Positions 55,096-64,000 of a stretch of 64,000 bases of DNA are shown here, piece after piece. Each line of letters begins with the position of its first letter. The first letter of the stretch is position 1. Position numbers and translations under genes: made by a program. The stretch is from NCBI RefSeq assembly GCF_001969815.1, contig NZ_MRBK01000025.1, positions 1-64,000 of the forward strand. The letters are read 5' to 3'. The notes beneath the pieces were generated by a model. That model worked only from the letters and a program-made list of their open reading frames with translations. It was not told the origin of the DNA and did no database searches. This DNA comes from Bacillus swezeyi. Lineage in GTDB: Bacteria > Bacillota > Bacilli > Bacillales > Bacillaceae.

Positions 55096-55749
55096 TTACT
55101 CTGGTTTTAGTACTCCTACAGCCGACTCAATCACTTGCTCTAAATTCGTCTCTAGCTGCTCCTTCGTCTCCAATTCCGAAGCTCCTTGTGACAAGAGATC
55201 TTGCTGAAGTTTGTCTAAGTAGTTCATGCCTTGTGATATGGCACCCCAAAATTGCATAGCCATTAGGTTTGCATTACCCTGACGAATCGTCTTTTGATTA
55301 ATGCCCTTCTCAATGGCTTGTGCCATCGGCTTCATGAAACTCTTTACCCATTCGAACGGAGAGAATTGTTCAGCCGTATACAAGTAATGAACATCCATAC
55401 TGATTCGCATATAAAAGCGAGAGACATGAGGTTCATCTAGTACTTGTTTGCAAACCATCCGTGCATACTCGCTGAACAGAGGAAGTGTTGAGTCCTCTTG
55501 CTCGAAATGCGACTTCGTAAAACATTGAGTCTTTTCCATCATGTACTCGTATAGTTCACGAAACAAGGTTTGCTTGTTTTTGAAATAGTGATAAACGAGC
55601 CCGCGCGCTAGACCTGCCCGTTCCGCTACTTCACCAATCTCGGATGCTGCGAAACCTTTTTCCGCATAAACGTGAATGGCTGCCTGCAAAATCTCTTGCA
55701 TCCGCTGGTTTCGAATTTCTTCATTTTGTTCTTTAGTACGTGGCGACAT
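55096..55749 (-). CDS. TetR-family regulator
   Basis: 217 residues. HTH block AAIHVYAEKGFAASEIGEVA (residues 22-41) and LVYHYFKNKQTLFRELY follow the TetR consensus. The C-terminal domain resembles TetR_C regulators of efflux or stress genes. Two matching palindromes, one upstream of its own start and one ahead of the 173-residue protein, give an autoregulated pair. Confidence 0.85.
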   Translation of the reverse strand: MSPRTKEQNEEIRNQRMQEILQAAIHVYAEKGFAASEIGEVAERAGLARGLVYHYFKNKQTLFRELYEYMMEKTQCFTKSHFEQEDSTLPLFSEYARMVCKQVLDEPHVSRFYMRISMDVHYLYTAEQFSPFEWVKSFMKPMAQAIEKGINQKTIRQGNANLMAMQFWGAISQGMNYLDKLQQDLLSQGASELETKEQLETNLEQVIESAVGVLKPE

Positions 55750-55768
55750 TGTGTATCCCTCATTTTAA

Positions 55769-55788
55769 TTGACATTCATGACAATTAA
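55769..55788. promoter_or_regulatory. Second TetR operator
   Basis: ATTGACATTCATGACAATTA, 20 bases upstream of tetR; near-copy of 55058-55078. Confidence 0.65.
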
Positions 55789-55799
55789 AATATAAAGAA

Positions 55800-56051
55800 G
55801 ATAGGAGTTATTGTCAATACAAAAGTCACTGCTTGAAATCGCAACACTTTTGATATTGTTCTAAATTTCTTCTTTAGTCCTAGAACCATATCCATTCATC
55901 AAAAAAACTGCGATCGCAACACCTCATTCAAATACAAATTGTTTATTTAATAACTCTTGGGGTCCCAAATTGAAGTTTCATTTACCTTTCACAATTATTC
56001 CGCTACTTTATGCAAACTTGTCTTTACCTAAAACACCACAATACTTTAACG
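55800..56051. other. AT-rich spacer
   Basis: I see no gene or hairpin in this stretch before the arm of sigK copy 7. Confidence 0.4.
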
Positions 56052-56079
56052 TATAAAAAACGGATAACATCAAAGTGCT

Positions 56080-56375
56080 AATGAAATCAGCCTCATCGAT
56101 GTCCTCAAATCGGAAAACGAAGACGTCATCGACACCATCCAGCTCAGGCACAGAGCTTGAAAAAGTAAAAAAATACATCGACATCCTCGGACCGAAGAGA
56201 AAAAGAAGTCATCGTCGGCCGCTTCGGCCTTGATTTGAAGAAAGAGAAGACGCTTGCGAAGGAGCTCGGGAGCTCACGGAGCTATGTGTCGCGGTTGAAA
56301 AGCGTGCGTTGATGAAGATGTTTCATGAGTTTTATCGGGCGGAGAAGGAGAAGCGAAAGATGGCGGAGGGGAAAA
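56080..56375 (+). pseudogene. sigK 3'-half copy 7, several indels
   Basis: Starts at AATGA after the arm CTTTAACGTATAAAAAACGG, ATAACATCAAAGTGCT. It carries the shared AGGCACAGAGC change and further deletions (CTCGGACCGAAGAG near 56186, loss of CAGCGCGAAAT near 56253, GCGGTTGAAAAGC near 56290) and ends GCGGAGGGGAAAATG. It is followed by the GAAGCCGG...CCGGCTT terminator at 56384-56411. It is the last copy; the sequence to its right is ordinary chromosome. Confidence 0.9.
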
Positions 56376-56381
56376 TGCAGA

Positions 56382-56411
56382 AGAAGCCGGATCTAATTTT
56401 CCGGCTTGTTT
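56382..56411 (+). terminator. Terminator behind sigK copy 7
   Basis: AAGAAGCCGG pairs with CCGGCTTGTT around ATCTAATTTT and is followed by TCTTTT. Confidence 0.7.
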
Positions 56412-56463
56412 CTTTTAAAACTTATCGTAAAGACATATATATGGAGTTATAAAAAACAAGAAA

Positions 56464-57060
56464 TCACTTTATGCTACTGGATATAAACATTGAGGCATCT
56501 TGATCCATAAAAATACGATGACCATGATAGAATGTCTTAATTTCAGTTGATTTAAATCCAACATCGGATAATCTTTTTTTCAATTCTTCGTGCGAAAAAC
56601 CGTTATGAACTTTCGGATGTTGTATTTTATCGTTTTTGTCAAAATCAATAATCATGAGCTTACCGCCATTATTTAAAATGCCGAACAATTCCTGTAAAAT
56701 TTTAATCGTATCCGGAATATGAAGAAGGACGAGTGACATTAAAACGATGTCTGCCTTCAGTTCAGGAGTTTCTTGGGTGAAATCTGAATAAAGCACTTTT
56801 GCGTTGGCAATTCGTTTGCGAGAAATTTTAGCTTTCGCCACCTCCAACATTTGTTTTGATGAATCAACCAACAAAATAGAATTTACTAAATCTGATAATT
56901 CTAAACTAATTAGACCAGTACCACTCCCATAGTCAATTAAAGATTTTGATTGACTATTTCGTAATTCCGGTCTTACTTCATTAACTATCACTTTGGCTAA
57001 TTCAATTCTTTCTTCTGTATCATATCGTTTTGCCATCTGTTCAAAAACGTTATTTTCCAT
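56464..57060 (-). CDS. Class I SAM-dependent methyltransferase
   Basis: 198 residues with SAM motif LIDYGSGTGLISLEL near 41-55, an acidic loop (LLVDSS) and LVLLHIPD near 112. Small YrrT/UbiE-like fold. Substrate unknown. It stands alone between the last sigK copy and ycgT, on the same strand. About 270 bases of upstream sequence (57061-57330) show no gene. Confidence 0.8.
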   Translation of the reverse strand: MENNVFEQMAKRYDTEERIELAKVIVNEVRPELRNSQSKSLIDYGSGTGLISLELSDLVNSILLVDSSKQMLEVAKAKISRKRIANAKVLYSDFTQETPELKADIVLMSLVLLHIPDTIKILQELFGILNNGGKLMIIDFDKNDKIQHPKVHNGFSHEELKKRLSDVGFKSTEIKTFYHGHRIFMDQDASMFISSSIK

Positions 57061-57331
57061 ATTCCACTTCCTATTTATTAAAATTAAAGCTACATAGTGG
57101 ACATTATAGCAAAAGCGATGCTCCCCTAAAACTTATGGCGGATTCTATGTACTCTTTTATAATTTCAATGTTAAAGGAAAGAAGCAATCAATTAGTATCC
57201 TTCTTCATCCATTATGACTGATCTTATAAAAGCAAAACAATGACAGAAATCGAAAACATGGACGCCTTCGGTTTGTCCCGCCCTGCTTAGATTCAATATA
57301 TGTATAAAAGGTGAAATCAGTTTAAAATTAA

Positions 57332-57381
57332 CAAAGGGCGTTCCGCGGTCTGAAATATCAGAGCCGGCGAACACCCTTTTG
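57332..57381 (-). terminator. Terminator of ycgT
   Basis: AAAAGGGTGTTCGCCGG pairs imperfectly with CCGCGGAACGCCCTTT around a 20-base loop; ends TTTGTTAATTTT on the minus strand. Confidence 0.65.
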
Positions 57382-57407
57382 ACTTACGTTTTGTATTTGA
57401 GTCTTAG

Positions 57408-58457
57408 CTACCCAAACATCTTCTTCACAAGCTCGCGGTTGCGCTCTTTGAAAACCTCGTTATGCGATGACACCATCGCGCTCTTGTGCGCTTCAGGATC
57501 AATAAAGCGCTTGGCGCTGTTCACCGCGTTTGCTGCATCCTGAAACGCTCCGGCGATCAGGTGCAGTTTGCCTTCGTAATGCAGGATATCTCCCGCCGCA
57601 TACAGCCCTGGCACCGAAGACTGGCAGTTGGCGGTACCCGCGATAAAATAGTCATCGACCCGGGTAATATCCAGCCGGCTGTTCTCCAGCAGCGATTTGT
57701 CGCGTTCATATCCGTGGTTAATAATCACCTCGTCCACAGGCAGCACTGTAACCTCACCGGTTTGAGCGTTCGTCAGCTCCACGCGTTCGATCGCCTCATG
57801 ATCGTCCGAAGCGATCAGCTTTGTAATCTCGGTATGGAAGAAGCAGCTCACCGAGCTGTTCAGAAGCTGATCCACCTGGGCCTCATGCCCGCTGAGCGCT
57901 TCTTTGCGGTAAGCGAGGTAGACCTTCTTCGCTACAGGCTCAAGCTCGTTGGCCCAGTCGACAGCCGAATTGCCGCCGCCTGATACAATAACCGCTTTAT
58001 CTTTAAAATGCTGCAGTGACTTGACCGTATAATTCAGATTTGACACTTCAAAACGCTCTGCCCCTTCAATCTGAAGCTTTTGCGGATTCAGGATACCGCC
58101 GCCCACGGCAACGATGACCGTCTTGGACAGATGCACGCCCGTTGCAGCCGTATGTAATTCAAACAGCCCTTCTTCATTGCGGGCAATTGAGTCCACTTTC
58201 TCATTCAGCAGCACTTCGGGATGAAACGTTAATCCCTGCTGCACCATCTGTTCAATCAGCTTGGCTCCCGGAATCGGTGTTTGCCCTCCGATGTCCCAGA
58301 TCATTTTTTCCGGATAAACGTGAACCTTTCCGCCCAGCATCGGCTGATATTCAATAATCTTTGTTTTCATTCCCCGCAGTCCGCTATAGAAGGCGGAATA
58401 TAATCCAGCCGGTCCTCCGCCGATAACAGTCACATCAAACACTTCATTCCTGCTCAT
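57408..58457 (-). CDS. ycgT: Ferredoxin/flavodoxin-NADP reductase, YcgT type
   Basis: 349 residues, very close to recalled B. subtilis YcgT from EVFDVTVIGGGPAGLYSAFY to the C-terminal SSHNEVFKERNRELVKK. FAD motif GGGPAG near 12-17 and NADP motif VSGGGNSAVDWANEL near 157. It is a thioredoxin-reductase-like ferredoxin-NADP reductase. A Fur box lies directly after the -10 of its promoter (58519-58538), so it should be induced by iron starvation. Confidence 0.92.
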   Translation of the reverse strand: MSRNEVFDVTVIGGGPAGLYSAFYSGLRGMKTKIIEYQPMLGGKVHVYPEKMIWDIGGQTPIPGAKLIEQMVQQGLTFHPEVLLNEKVDSIARNEEGLFELHTAATGVHLSKTVIVAVGGGILNPQKLQIEGAERFEVSNLNYTVKSLQHFKDKAVIVSGGGNSAVDWANELEPVAKKVYLAYRKEALSGHEAQVDQLLNSSVSCFFHTEITKLIASDDHEAIERVELTNAQTGEVTVLPVDEVIINHGYERDKSLLENSRLDITRVDDYFIAGTANCQSSVPGLYAAGDILHYEGKLHLIAGAFQDAANAVNSAKRFIDPEAHKSAMVSSHNEVFKERNRELVKKMFG

Positions 58458-58518
58458 GGCTCTTCACTCCCAGTATATATAGTGCATGGCTTATTAAAAG
58501 TTCATGTCGCCATACCGC

Positions 58519-58569
58519 AAATGATTATCATTATCACTTAGTATACTTTAGACTTCTTCAATTTTACAA
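58519..58569 (-). promoter_or_regulatory. ycgT promoter with Fur box
   Basis: Minus strand: TTGTAA, 18-base spacer, TATACT (58540-58569), then TGATAATGATAATCATTT (58519-58538), a 7-1-7 Fur box with one mismatch. Confidence 0.85.
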
Positions 58570-58726
58570 TCGATTATTGAGAAAAAATTCACCTTTTGGT
58601 CATTCCTAATTTCTTGAAAATAAATATCTTAGAGTTCTCTACATTTATTAAATCTGTTAAAGCAAACATCAAAAATCCTTTTTACAAGCTACTTTAGAAC
58701 GGCATTTAACGCAAGCCAGACGAGGG

Positions 58727-58796
58727 TACATGACAAGTGTCATGTATGAAGCATGATGTGTGCTACTACAAAAGACTTCTCTCATTGGCGTATACT
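58727..58796 (+). promoter_or_regulatory. DesR-controlled promoter of des
   Basis: TACATGACAAGTGTCATGTA (58727-58746) is a perfect dyad matching the DesR target upstream of B. subtilis des, followed by TATACT at 58791-58796 with a poor -35, as expected for an activator-dependent promoter. Confidence 0.85.
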
Positions 58797-58830
58797 TAAC
58801 CGAGACCCATTAATGAGAGGATCCTTTACT

Positions 58831-59889
58831 ATGACTGAACAAATTATTGCACATAAACAAAAACAGCTAACAAAACAAGTTGCTGCTTTTGCTCAGGCTG
58901 ATACCAAAAACAGTCTGATTCAGCTCTTCAATACGTTTATTCCTTTCTTCGGACTGTGGTTTCTTGCATATCTGAGCCTCAATGTCTCCTATCTCCTTAC
59001 TTTAGGATTAACAGTGATTGCCGCAGGGTTTTTGACTAGAATTTTCATTATTTTTCATGACTGCTGCCATCAATCTTTTTTCAAACAAAAGCGCTATAAC
59101 CATATTCTCGGTTTTCTGACAGGTGTTCTGACTTTATTTCCTTATCTTCAATGGCAGCACAGCCATTCGATTCACCATGCGACCAGCAGCAACCTGGATA
59201 AGCGCGGAACGGGTGATATCTGGCTGTTAACGGTAACCGAATATAAAGCCGCACCTTTGCGAACAAAAATCGCATACAGACTTTATAGAAATCCGTTTAT
59301 CATGTTTATTCTCGGACCGATTTATGTTTTTCTGATCACAAACCGTTTTAACAAAAAAGGTGCAAGACGGAAGGAACGTGTGAACACATACCTCACGAAC
59401 CTTGCAATCGTGGCATTGGCTGCTCTATGCTGCCTCATTTTTGGCTGGCAATCGTTTTTGCTTGTACAGGGTCCGATCTTTCTGATCTCCGGTTCTATCG
59501 GCGTTTGGCTGTTTTATGTTCAGCATACATTTGAAGATTCTTATTTTGAAGCGGATGAAAACTGGAGCTATGTTCAGGCCGCTGTGGAAGGAAGTTCATT
59601 TTATAAACTCCCGAAACTGCTTCAATGGCTCACAGGCAATATCGGATACCATCACGTTCATCATTTGAGTCCAAAGGTGCCTAACTATAAACTAGAAACA
59701 GCACATGATCAACACGAACCATTAAAAAACGTCCCGACCATCACTTTAAAAACAAGCCTGCAATCACTTGCATTCCGCCTTTGGGATGAAGAAAAAAAGA
59801 AATTTGTGACATTTCGGGACATCAAAACAAAATCTATCCACCTTCCGCCTGATTTAACAGAAAAACAGCAACTGCGGAAGAACGCCTGA
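58831..59889 (+). CDS. des: Delta-5 acyl-lipid desaturase
   Basis: 352 residues, the exact length of B. subtilis Des, starting at ATG 58831 with AGAGG upstream; an in-frame ATG at 58753 lies within the promoter and is not used. The three histidine boxes are HDCCH near 73, HSIHH near 109 and HHVHH near 275, with four membrane segments. It desaturates phospholipid acyl chains on cold shock and is the target of DesK/DesR encoded downstream. Confidence 0.95.
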   Translation: MTEQIIAHKQKQLTKQVAAFAQADTKNSLIQLFNTFIPFFGLWFLAYLSLNVSYLLTLGLTVIAAGFLTRIFIIFHDCCHQSFFKQKRYNHILGFLTGVLTLFPYLQWQHSHSIHHATSSNLDKRGTGDIWLLTVTEYKAAPLRTKIAYRLYRNPFIMFILGPIYVFLITNRFNKKGARRKERVNTYLTNLAIVALAALCCLIFGWQSFLLVQGPIFLISGSIGVWLFYVQHTFEDSYFEADENWSYVQAAVEGSSFYKLPKLLQWLTGNIGYHHVHHLSPKVPNYKLETAHDQHEPLKNVPTITLKTSLQSLAFRLWDEEKKKFVTFRDIKTKSIHLPPDLTEKQQLRKNA

Positions 59890-60013
59890 CGATTAGGGGG
59901 TCTTCTTATACAACAAGAAGGCTTCCTTTTTGTTGTGTGAAGATGCAATGACACTCTGGCAATGGTATGGTAAAGTTACGTTTAAGATGAAAAGCTGAAA
60001 ATGAGGTTATATC

Positions 60014-61126
60014 ATGGTCAAAAAGCATTTTAGATTTCAAAAACTAAGCGGGATCACGCCATATATATGGACGATATTTTTTATCCTCCCCTTCTACTTC
60101 ATATGGAAATCATCATCTACATTTATTATCGTCGTCGGCATCATTTTGACGCTTTTATTTTTTTCGATATACAGATTTGCTTTTATCTCAAAAGGCTGGG
60201 CCGTTTATTTGTGGGCGTTTACTTTAATCGGCATTTCAACCGCCTCGATTATGCTGTTCAGTTATATTTATTTTGCTTTTTTTATCGCATATTTTATAGG
60301 AAACATTAGAGAACGCGTTCCTTTTCACATTTTATATTACGTTCATTTAATAAGCGCAGCCGTCGCTGCCAACTTCAGTCTCGTGTTAAAAAAAGAATTC
60401 TTTCTGACACAAATTCCTTTTGTCGTCATTACGTTGATCAGCGCGATTTTATTGCCATTCAGTATCAGAAGCCGCAAGGAGCGCGAACGGCTGGAAGAAA
60501 AACTCGAGTATGCAAATGAACGGATTGCCAATTTGGTGAAGTTAGAAGAACGGCAGCGGATTGCCCGCGACCTCCACGATACACTTGGACAAAAGCTGTC
60601 TCTTATCGGTTTAAAAAGCGACTTGGCGAGAAAATTAATAGACAAAGATCCCGAACAAGCAGCGCGTGAGCTGAAAAGCGTTCAGCAAACTGCGAGAACT
60701 TCTTTAAATGAAGTAAGAAAAATCGTATCCTCCATGAAAGGCATCCGGCTCAAAGATGAAATCATAAACATCAAACAAATTCTTGAAGCAGCTGACATTG
60801 CGTTTATCTATGAAGATGAGAAATTGCCGGACAACATCTCATTGCTTAATGAAAACATTTTGAGTATGTGCTTAAAGGAAGCTGTCACAAATGTCGTCAA
60901 ACACAGTCAGGCTAAAACATGCCGTGTTGACATTCAGCAGCTTTGGAAAGAAGTTGTCATTACAGTGGCTGACGATGGAACGTTTCAAGATGAAGAAAAG
61001 TACTTTTCAAAAGGACATGGCTTACTCGGTATGAGAGAACGGCTTGAATTTGCAAACGGGAGTCTTCACATCGATACCAAAAACGGCACCAAGCTTACTA
61101 TGACAATCCCTAATAACTCAAAATAA
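60014..61126 (+). CDS. desK: Membrane thermosensor histidine kinase DesK
   Basis: 370 residues as in B. subtilis. Five N-terminal membrane segments (about 15-150) sense membrane thickness; HisKA_3 region carries the phospho-acceptor His in IARDLHDTLGQ near 188; HATPase with GHGLLGMRERL near 335. Phosphorylates or dephosphorylates DesR according to temperature. Starts 125 bases after des; spaced 19 bases from desR. Confidence 0.95.
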   Translation: MVKKHFRFQKLSGITPYIWTIFFILPFYFIWKSSSTFIIVVGIILTLLFFSIYRFAFISKGWAVYLWAFTLIGISTASIMLFSYIYFAFFIAYFIGNIRERVPFHILYYVHLISAAVAANFSLVLKKEFFLTQIPFVVITLISAILLPFSIRSRKERERLEEKLEYANERIANLVKLEERQRIARDLHDTLGQKLSLIGLKSDLARKLIDKDPEQAARELKSVQQTARTSLNEVRKIVSSMKGIRLKDEIINIKQILEAADIAFIYEDEKLPDNISLLNENILSMCLKEAVTNVVKHSQAKTCRVDIQQLWKEVVITVADDGTFQDEEKYFSKGHGLLGMRERLEFANGSLHIDTKNGTKLTMTIPNNSK

Positions 61127-61145
61127 ACAAAAAAGGATGGCTTAC

Positions 61146-61745
61146 ATGATTCGTATATTTATTGCGGAAGATCAGCAGATGCTGCTGGGCGCTTTAGGAT
61201 CGCTTCTGAATTTAGAAAATGATATGGAAGTCGTCGGCAAAGGAACAACCGGACAGGATGCCGTTGATTTCACAAAAAAACATCAGCCTGATATATGCAT
61301 TATGGATATTGAAATGCCCGGAAAGACGGGGCTTGAAGCTGCTGAGGAATTAAAAGATACAGACTGCAACATTATCATCTTAACCACTTTTGCCCGCCCT
61401 GGCTACTTTCAGCGAGCCATTAAAGCCGGTGTTAAAGGCTATTTGTTAAAGGACAGCCCGAGCGAAGAGCTCGCGAGCGCCATCCGCAGTGTCATGAACG
61501 GAAAGCGTATCTACGCACCTGAATTGATGGAGGATATGTACAGTGAGGCCAACCCTCTCACAGATCGAGAAAAAGAAGTGCTCGAACTTGTGGCTGACGG
61601 AAAAAACACAAAAGAAATCGCCCAAGAACTCAGCATCAAAAGCGGGACGGTGCGAAATTATATTTCAATGATTCTTGAAAAGCTTGAAGTGAAAAATCGA
61701 ATAGAAGCCATTACTCGTTCAAAGGAAAAAGGCTGGTTTAAATAA
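61146..61745 (+). CDS. desR: Cold-shock response regulator DesR
   Basis: 199 residues from the ATG at 61146 (AAAGGAT upstream); the ATG at 61137 would add three residues. Receiver Asp in CIMDIEMPGKTG near 54 and a LuxR HTH near 150 (LTDREKEVLELVADGKNTKE). Nearly identical to B. subtilis DesR. Activates des from the dyad at 58727. Confidence 0.95.
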   Translation: MIRIFIAEDQQMLLGALGSLLNLENDMEVVGKGTTGQDAVDFTKKHQPDICIMDIEMPGKTGLEAAEELKDTDCNIIILTTFARPGYFQRAIKAGVKGYLLKDSPSEELASAIRSVMNGKRIYAPELMEDMYSEANPLTDREKEVLELVADGKNTKEIAQELSIKSGTVRNYISMILEKLEVKNRIEAITRSKEKGWFK

Positions 61746-61784
61746 AAAGAGGATCTTGTCATATCTCCCAAGGTCCTCTTTTCT
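61745..61784 (+). terminator. Terminator of des-desKR
   Basis: AAAAAGAGGATCTTG pairs with CAAGGTCCTCTTTT and ends in TTTT. Confidence 0.8.
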
Positions 61785-62440
61785 AATCAGCCGCTCCCCA
61801 CGGCGAAAACAAGCAATATGCCGCCGCCACAAGAATGAGCATGACGACAGCTTCACCTGCTTACAAGGCGTTAAAGACGGGCCTGTACTCTGTTTTGCGC
61901 GAACGCAGCTTCCCTACATGAAGCATGACTCAAAAAGGAAAGAGAACGGTCAAAGATAACCAGCTGTTTATTAATTATTCTTATGATTTGCCATTTAAAA
62001 ATCGCCTACCTTCTTATAAATCCAACTTATTCCACGAGATTTTCATAAAAACTAAACCACAGGAAACATTTAGCAGGAAAACTTCAACAAATAACTGCTT
62101 ATTACTTGAATTAGTTGGTAGACTTTAACCATTGCTCATTCCACTCTGATCTTTCTTTTCATTTGAATGTGCAAAGCCGCCAGTTTTGATCTCCAGGATA
62201 AAATCCTTTCATCTCTGTTTAAATTGCAAAGTCTCCCCCTCGTATTAGAGGTTAATGATAGAATAAAGCGCCGGCTGTAGCGATAGAAGCAGGCTTGGTG
62301 TACCATTACCAACAGACTTATTCGGCGTAATCGGCAAGTAAAATGTCGCACTTTGCTAGTTACACAGCGCCATTGGATAGGTAAAGTAATAACTGTCCCG
62401 TCTACAAGGCAGGACGTAATCACAGCCAAAACTAGCGAAT
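61785..62440. other. Intergenic region, one membrane-protein tail
   Basis: On the minus strand 61793-61870 reads AVVMLILVAAAYCLFSPWGA to a stop, the end of a lost membrane protein. Plus-strand frames at 61756-62128 have no Shine-Dalgarno. Nothing else is seen up to the AraC-type gene. Confidence 0.35.
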
Positions 62441-62470
62441 GTGCAGAAAGCTAAAGGAGTGCTCATCTGT

Positions 62471-63487
62471 ATGACATCTCATACTCGTATTAAAATGCCG
62501 GCAGGATTTTGGGCAGGATTGCGTCAATTAGGGATTGCCGCCCATGACGTGATTCGAAAAGCACGGCTGCCGCTCACCATGATGACTGAACCAGTAGTCA
62601 CTACCGCCCAATATTTCGCGATCTGGCAGGCTTATTCCGATCTCATTGATGACATTGCCGAAGGAATCATCAAGCTTACGGCCGCCTTTGAAACAGCACA
62701 TTACCCACCGGCCGTCTTAGCGACTTACCATGCTCGTGACTACCGCGATGCTCTAAAGCGAATGGCCCGGTACAAACAACTGTGTCCTCCCGAAAGCTTG
62801 CGCATCACCGAGGAAGGTGAGCACTGTACAATCGAACTGGAATGGCTGGATAGCGAGCAACCCGGTCCCCCGATGCTGGCTGGTATCACACTGGCATTTC
62901 TTCTGGAGCTTGGGCGCCGGGGCACAGGTCAGCCTTTGACGGCGAGGTCAGTCGAATTTTCGCACCCAATGGGTGACGTACAAGCACTTGAAGCTTACTT
63001 CGGCTGCCGTATCCAGATCAGTGCAAAGTGTAACCGGTTGACGCTGCATCGAGGAGATCTGGACCGCCCCTTTGTCTCGTACAACGCAGAGTTGCTGGAA
63101 ATTCTGACTCCTGTACTGGATCAATCGTTGAATGAACAGCAACGCAGCCTCTCAATCACCGAGATGGTCAAGTGGATCATGAAACGCAGCCTAACAGGAG
63201 GACGCCCTGACATTCAGACTGTCGCGAGCGAGTTGGGAATGAGCGATCGCACCTTGCAGCGCCGGCTTACTGACGAAGGCACAAGCTTCAAACAGCTGTT
63301 GACACAAGTCCGGCATGAGCAGGCGCGAGAGTACTTGGCAGACCCTTCGCTCGATATTAAAGAAGTGGCCTTCCTGATTGGATATGAAGACCAGAATTCA
63401 TTCTACCGGGCCTTCCGCCTTTGGGAAGGTGATACGCCTTCAAATTGGCGTACTGAACATTGTGGTACAAACCCGATAAATGATTGA
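62471..63487 (+). CDS. AraC-family regulator (Arabinose_bd/OruR-like)
   Basis: 338 residues from ATG 62471 (AAGGAG 11 bases upstream). The N-terminal 200 residues match the GyrI-unlike arabinose-binding-type domain of OruR/ArgR-like activators (VVTTAQYFAIWQAYSDLIDD, HYPPAVLATYHARDY). The C-terminal AraC HTH reads VASELGMSDRTLQRRLTDEG and IKEVAFLIGYEDQNSFYRAF. GC is higher than in neighbours and codon use resembles proteobacterial genes, suggesting transfer. It probably controls the short-chain dehydrogenase that follows. Confidence 0.85.
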   Translation: MTSHTRIKMPAGFWAGLRQLGIAAHDVIRKARLPLTMMTEPVVTTAQYFAIWQAYSDLIDDIAEGIIKLTAAFETAHYPPAVLATYHARDYRDALKRMARYKQLCPPESLRITEEGEHCTIELEWLDSEQPGPPMLAGITLAFLLELGRRGTGQPLTARSVEFSHPMGDVQALEAYFGCRIQISAKCNRLTLHRGDLDRPFVSYNAELLEILTPVLDQSLNEQQRSLSITEMVKWIMKRSLTGGRPDIQTVASELGMSDRTLQRRLTDEGTSFKQLLTQVRHEQAREYLADPSLDIKEVAFLIGYEDQNSFYRAFRLWEGDTPSNWRTEHCGTNPIND

Positions 63488-63510
63488 CTTTGAATGAAAA
63501 GGAGAAATGT

Positions 63511-64000
63511 ATGATGGAGATGGGATTAAACAATAAAACAGCTCTTGTTACCGGATCAACGAAAGGTATAGGTAAAGCAATTGCCATTGAGCTTGCCAAA
63601 GAAGGTGTGAATGTACTCATTAATGGCCGAAATGATGAAGATGTAGAACGAACAGTAAATGAAATCAAATCAGATTTCCCGGCTACCTCTCCTCAAAATG
63701 CTGCAGCCGATATTGTCGATATTGAACAAAGAGAAGCTTTATTTGAAAGATACCCCAATATAGATATTTTAGTTAACAATATGGGGATTTATGAAATCAT
63801 GCAGTATGAGGACATTGACGATGAAGTCTGGGAAAAATACTTCCGTACGAATGTTCTTGCCGCAAATGGTTTATCTAAATTTTATTTACCTAAAATGTTG
63901 AAAAATAATGATGGCCGTATTATCTTCATTGCGAGTGAAGAAGCCATTATGCCTTCAGGACAAATGCCTCAGTATTGTATGACAAAATCAATGCTATTAT
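63511..64000 (+). CDS. Short-chain dehydrogenase/reductase, cut by the window edge
   Basis: 163 codons visible, ATG at 63511 (or 63514) with AAAGGAG upstream. Rossmann motif VTGSTKGIGKA near 15-25, NNMGIY near 89 and the catalytic region YCMTKS with Tyr and Lys near 158-162, after Ser in IASEEA. SDR oxidoreductase of unknown substrate, 24 bases after the AraC-type gene and probably its target. Confidence 0.88.
   Translation, partial: MMEMGLNNKTALVTGSTKGIGKAIAIELAKEGVNVLINGRNDEDVERTVNEIKSDFPATSPQNAAADIVDIEQREALFERYPNIDILVNNMGIYEIMQYEDIDDEVWEKYFRTNVLAANGLSKFYLPKMLKNNDGRIIFIASEEAIMPSGQMPQYCMTKSMLL

Overview
The window is Firmicute DNA, most likely a Bacillus of the subtilis/licheniformis group. 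It carries an uninterrupted sporulation sigma-K gene, the des-desK-desR cold-shock locus, ycgT-type ferredoxin-NADP reductase, the blt/bltR pair, azlBCD and ureABC, all with Bacillus-type Shine-Dalgarno sites and promoters. The species is inferred from gene content and recalled protein sequences; no search was run.

Layout. 1-3170 is a minus-strand cluster for an AS-48-like circular bacteriocin. sigK follows at 3509-4234 on the plus strand. From there to about 56.4 kb the window is a chain of cargo segments, each ended by a copy of the 3' half of sigK. I find seven such copies, starting near 5531, 8788, 14330, 25692, 38060, 54303 and 56080, all in the same orientation as sigK. They start at the base matching sigK codon 141, which by recall is where the B. 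subtilis skin element recombines (AATGA core). Most have a related 5' arm containing AAAAACGGATAAC. No recombinase gene is visible.

Cargo by segment: (1) 4.2-5.5 kb, two small membrane proteins; (2) 5.8-8.8 kb, a SIR2-domain protein with a transglutaminase-like protein, a likely defence pair; (3) 9.1-14.3 kb, a five-gene operon behind a TPP riboswitch that looks like biosynthesis of bacimethrin, a thiamine antimetabolite; (4) 14.6-25.7 kb, azlBCD, metY and a TetR-controlled redox set (two OsmC proteins, thioredoxins, thioredoxin reductase, DsbA-like protein, lipoyl carrier GcvH), then gene debris; (5) 26.0-38.1 kb, an amino-acid catabolic operon under a YheO/DauR-like regulator, an IbrA/IbrB pair and blt/bltR; (6) 38.4-54.3 kb, an alpha/beta hydrolase and TetR, a sulfide-oxidation module with its two-component system, a Zur-box-controlled FeoB-like GTPase permease with a flavoprotein, and ureABC; (7) 54.3-56.1 kb, a TetR with one target gene. 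Cargo is mostly on the minus strand, opposite to sigK.

After the last sigK copy the sequence looks like ordinary chromosome: a methyltransferase, Fur-boxed ycgT, des-desK-desR, an AraC-family regulator and the start of a short-chain dehydrogenase. The main interest is the sigK-punctuated array itself. The cargo modules of most interest are the riboswitch-controlled bacimethrin-like operon, the lipoyl/OsmC redox regulon and the Zur-controlled FeoB homologue.
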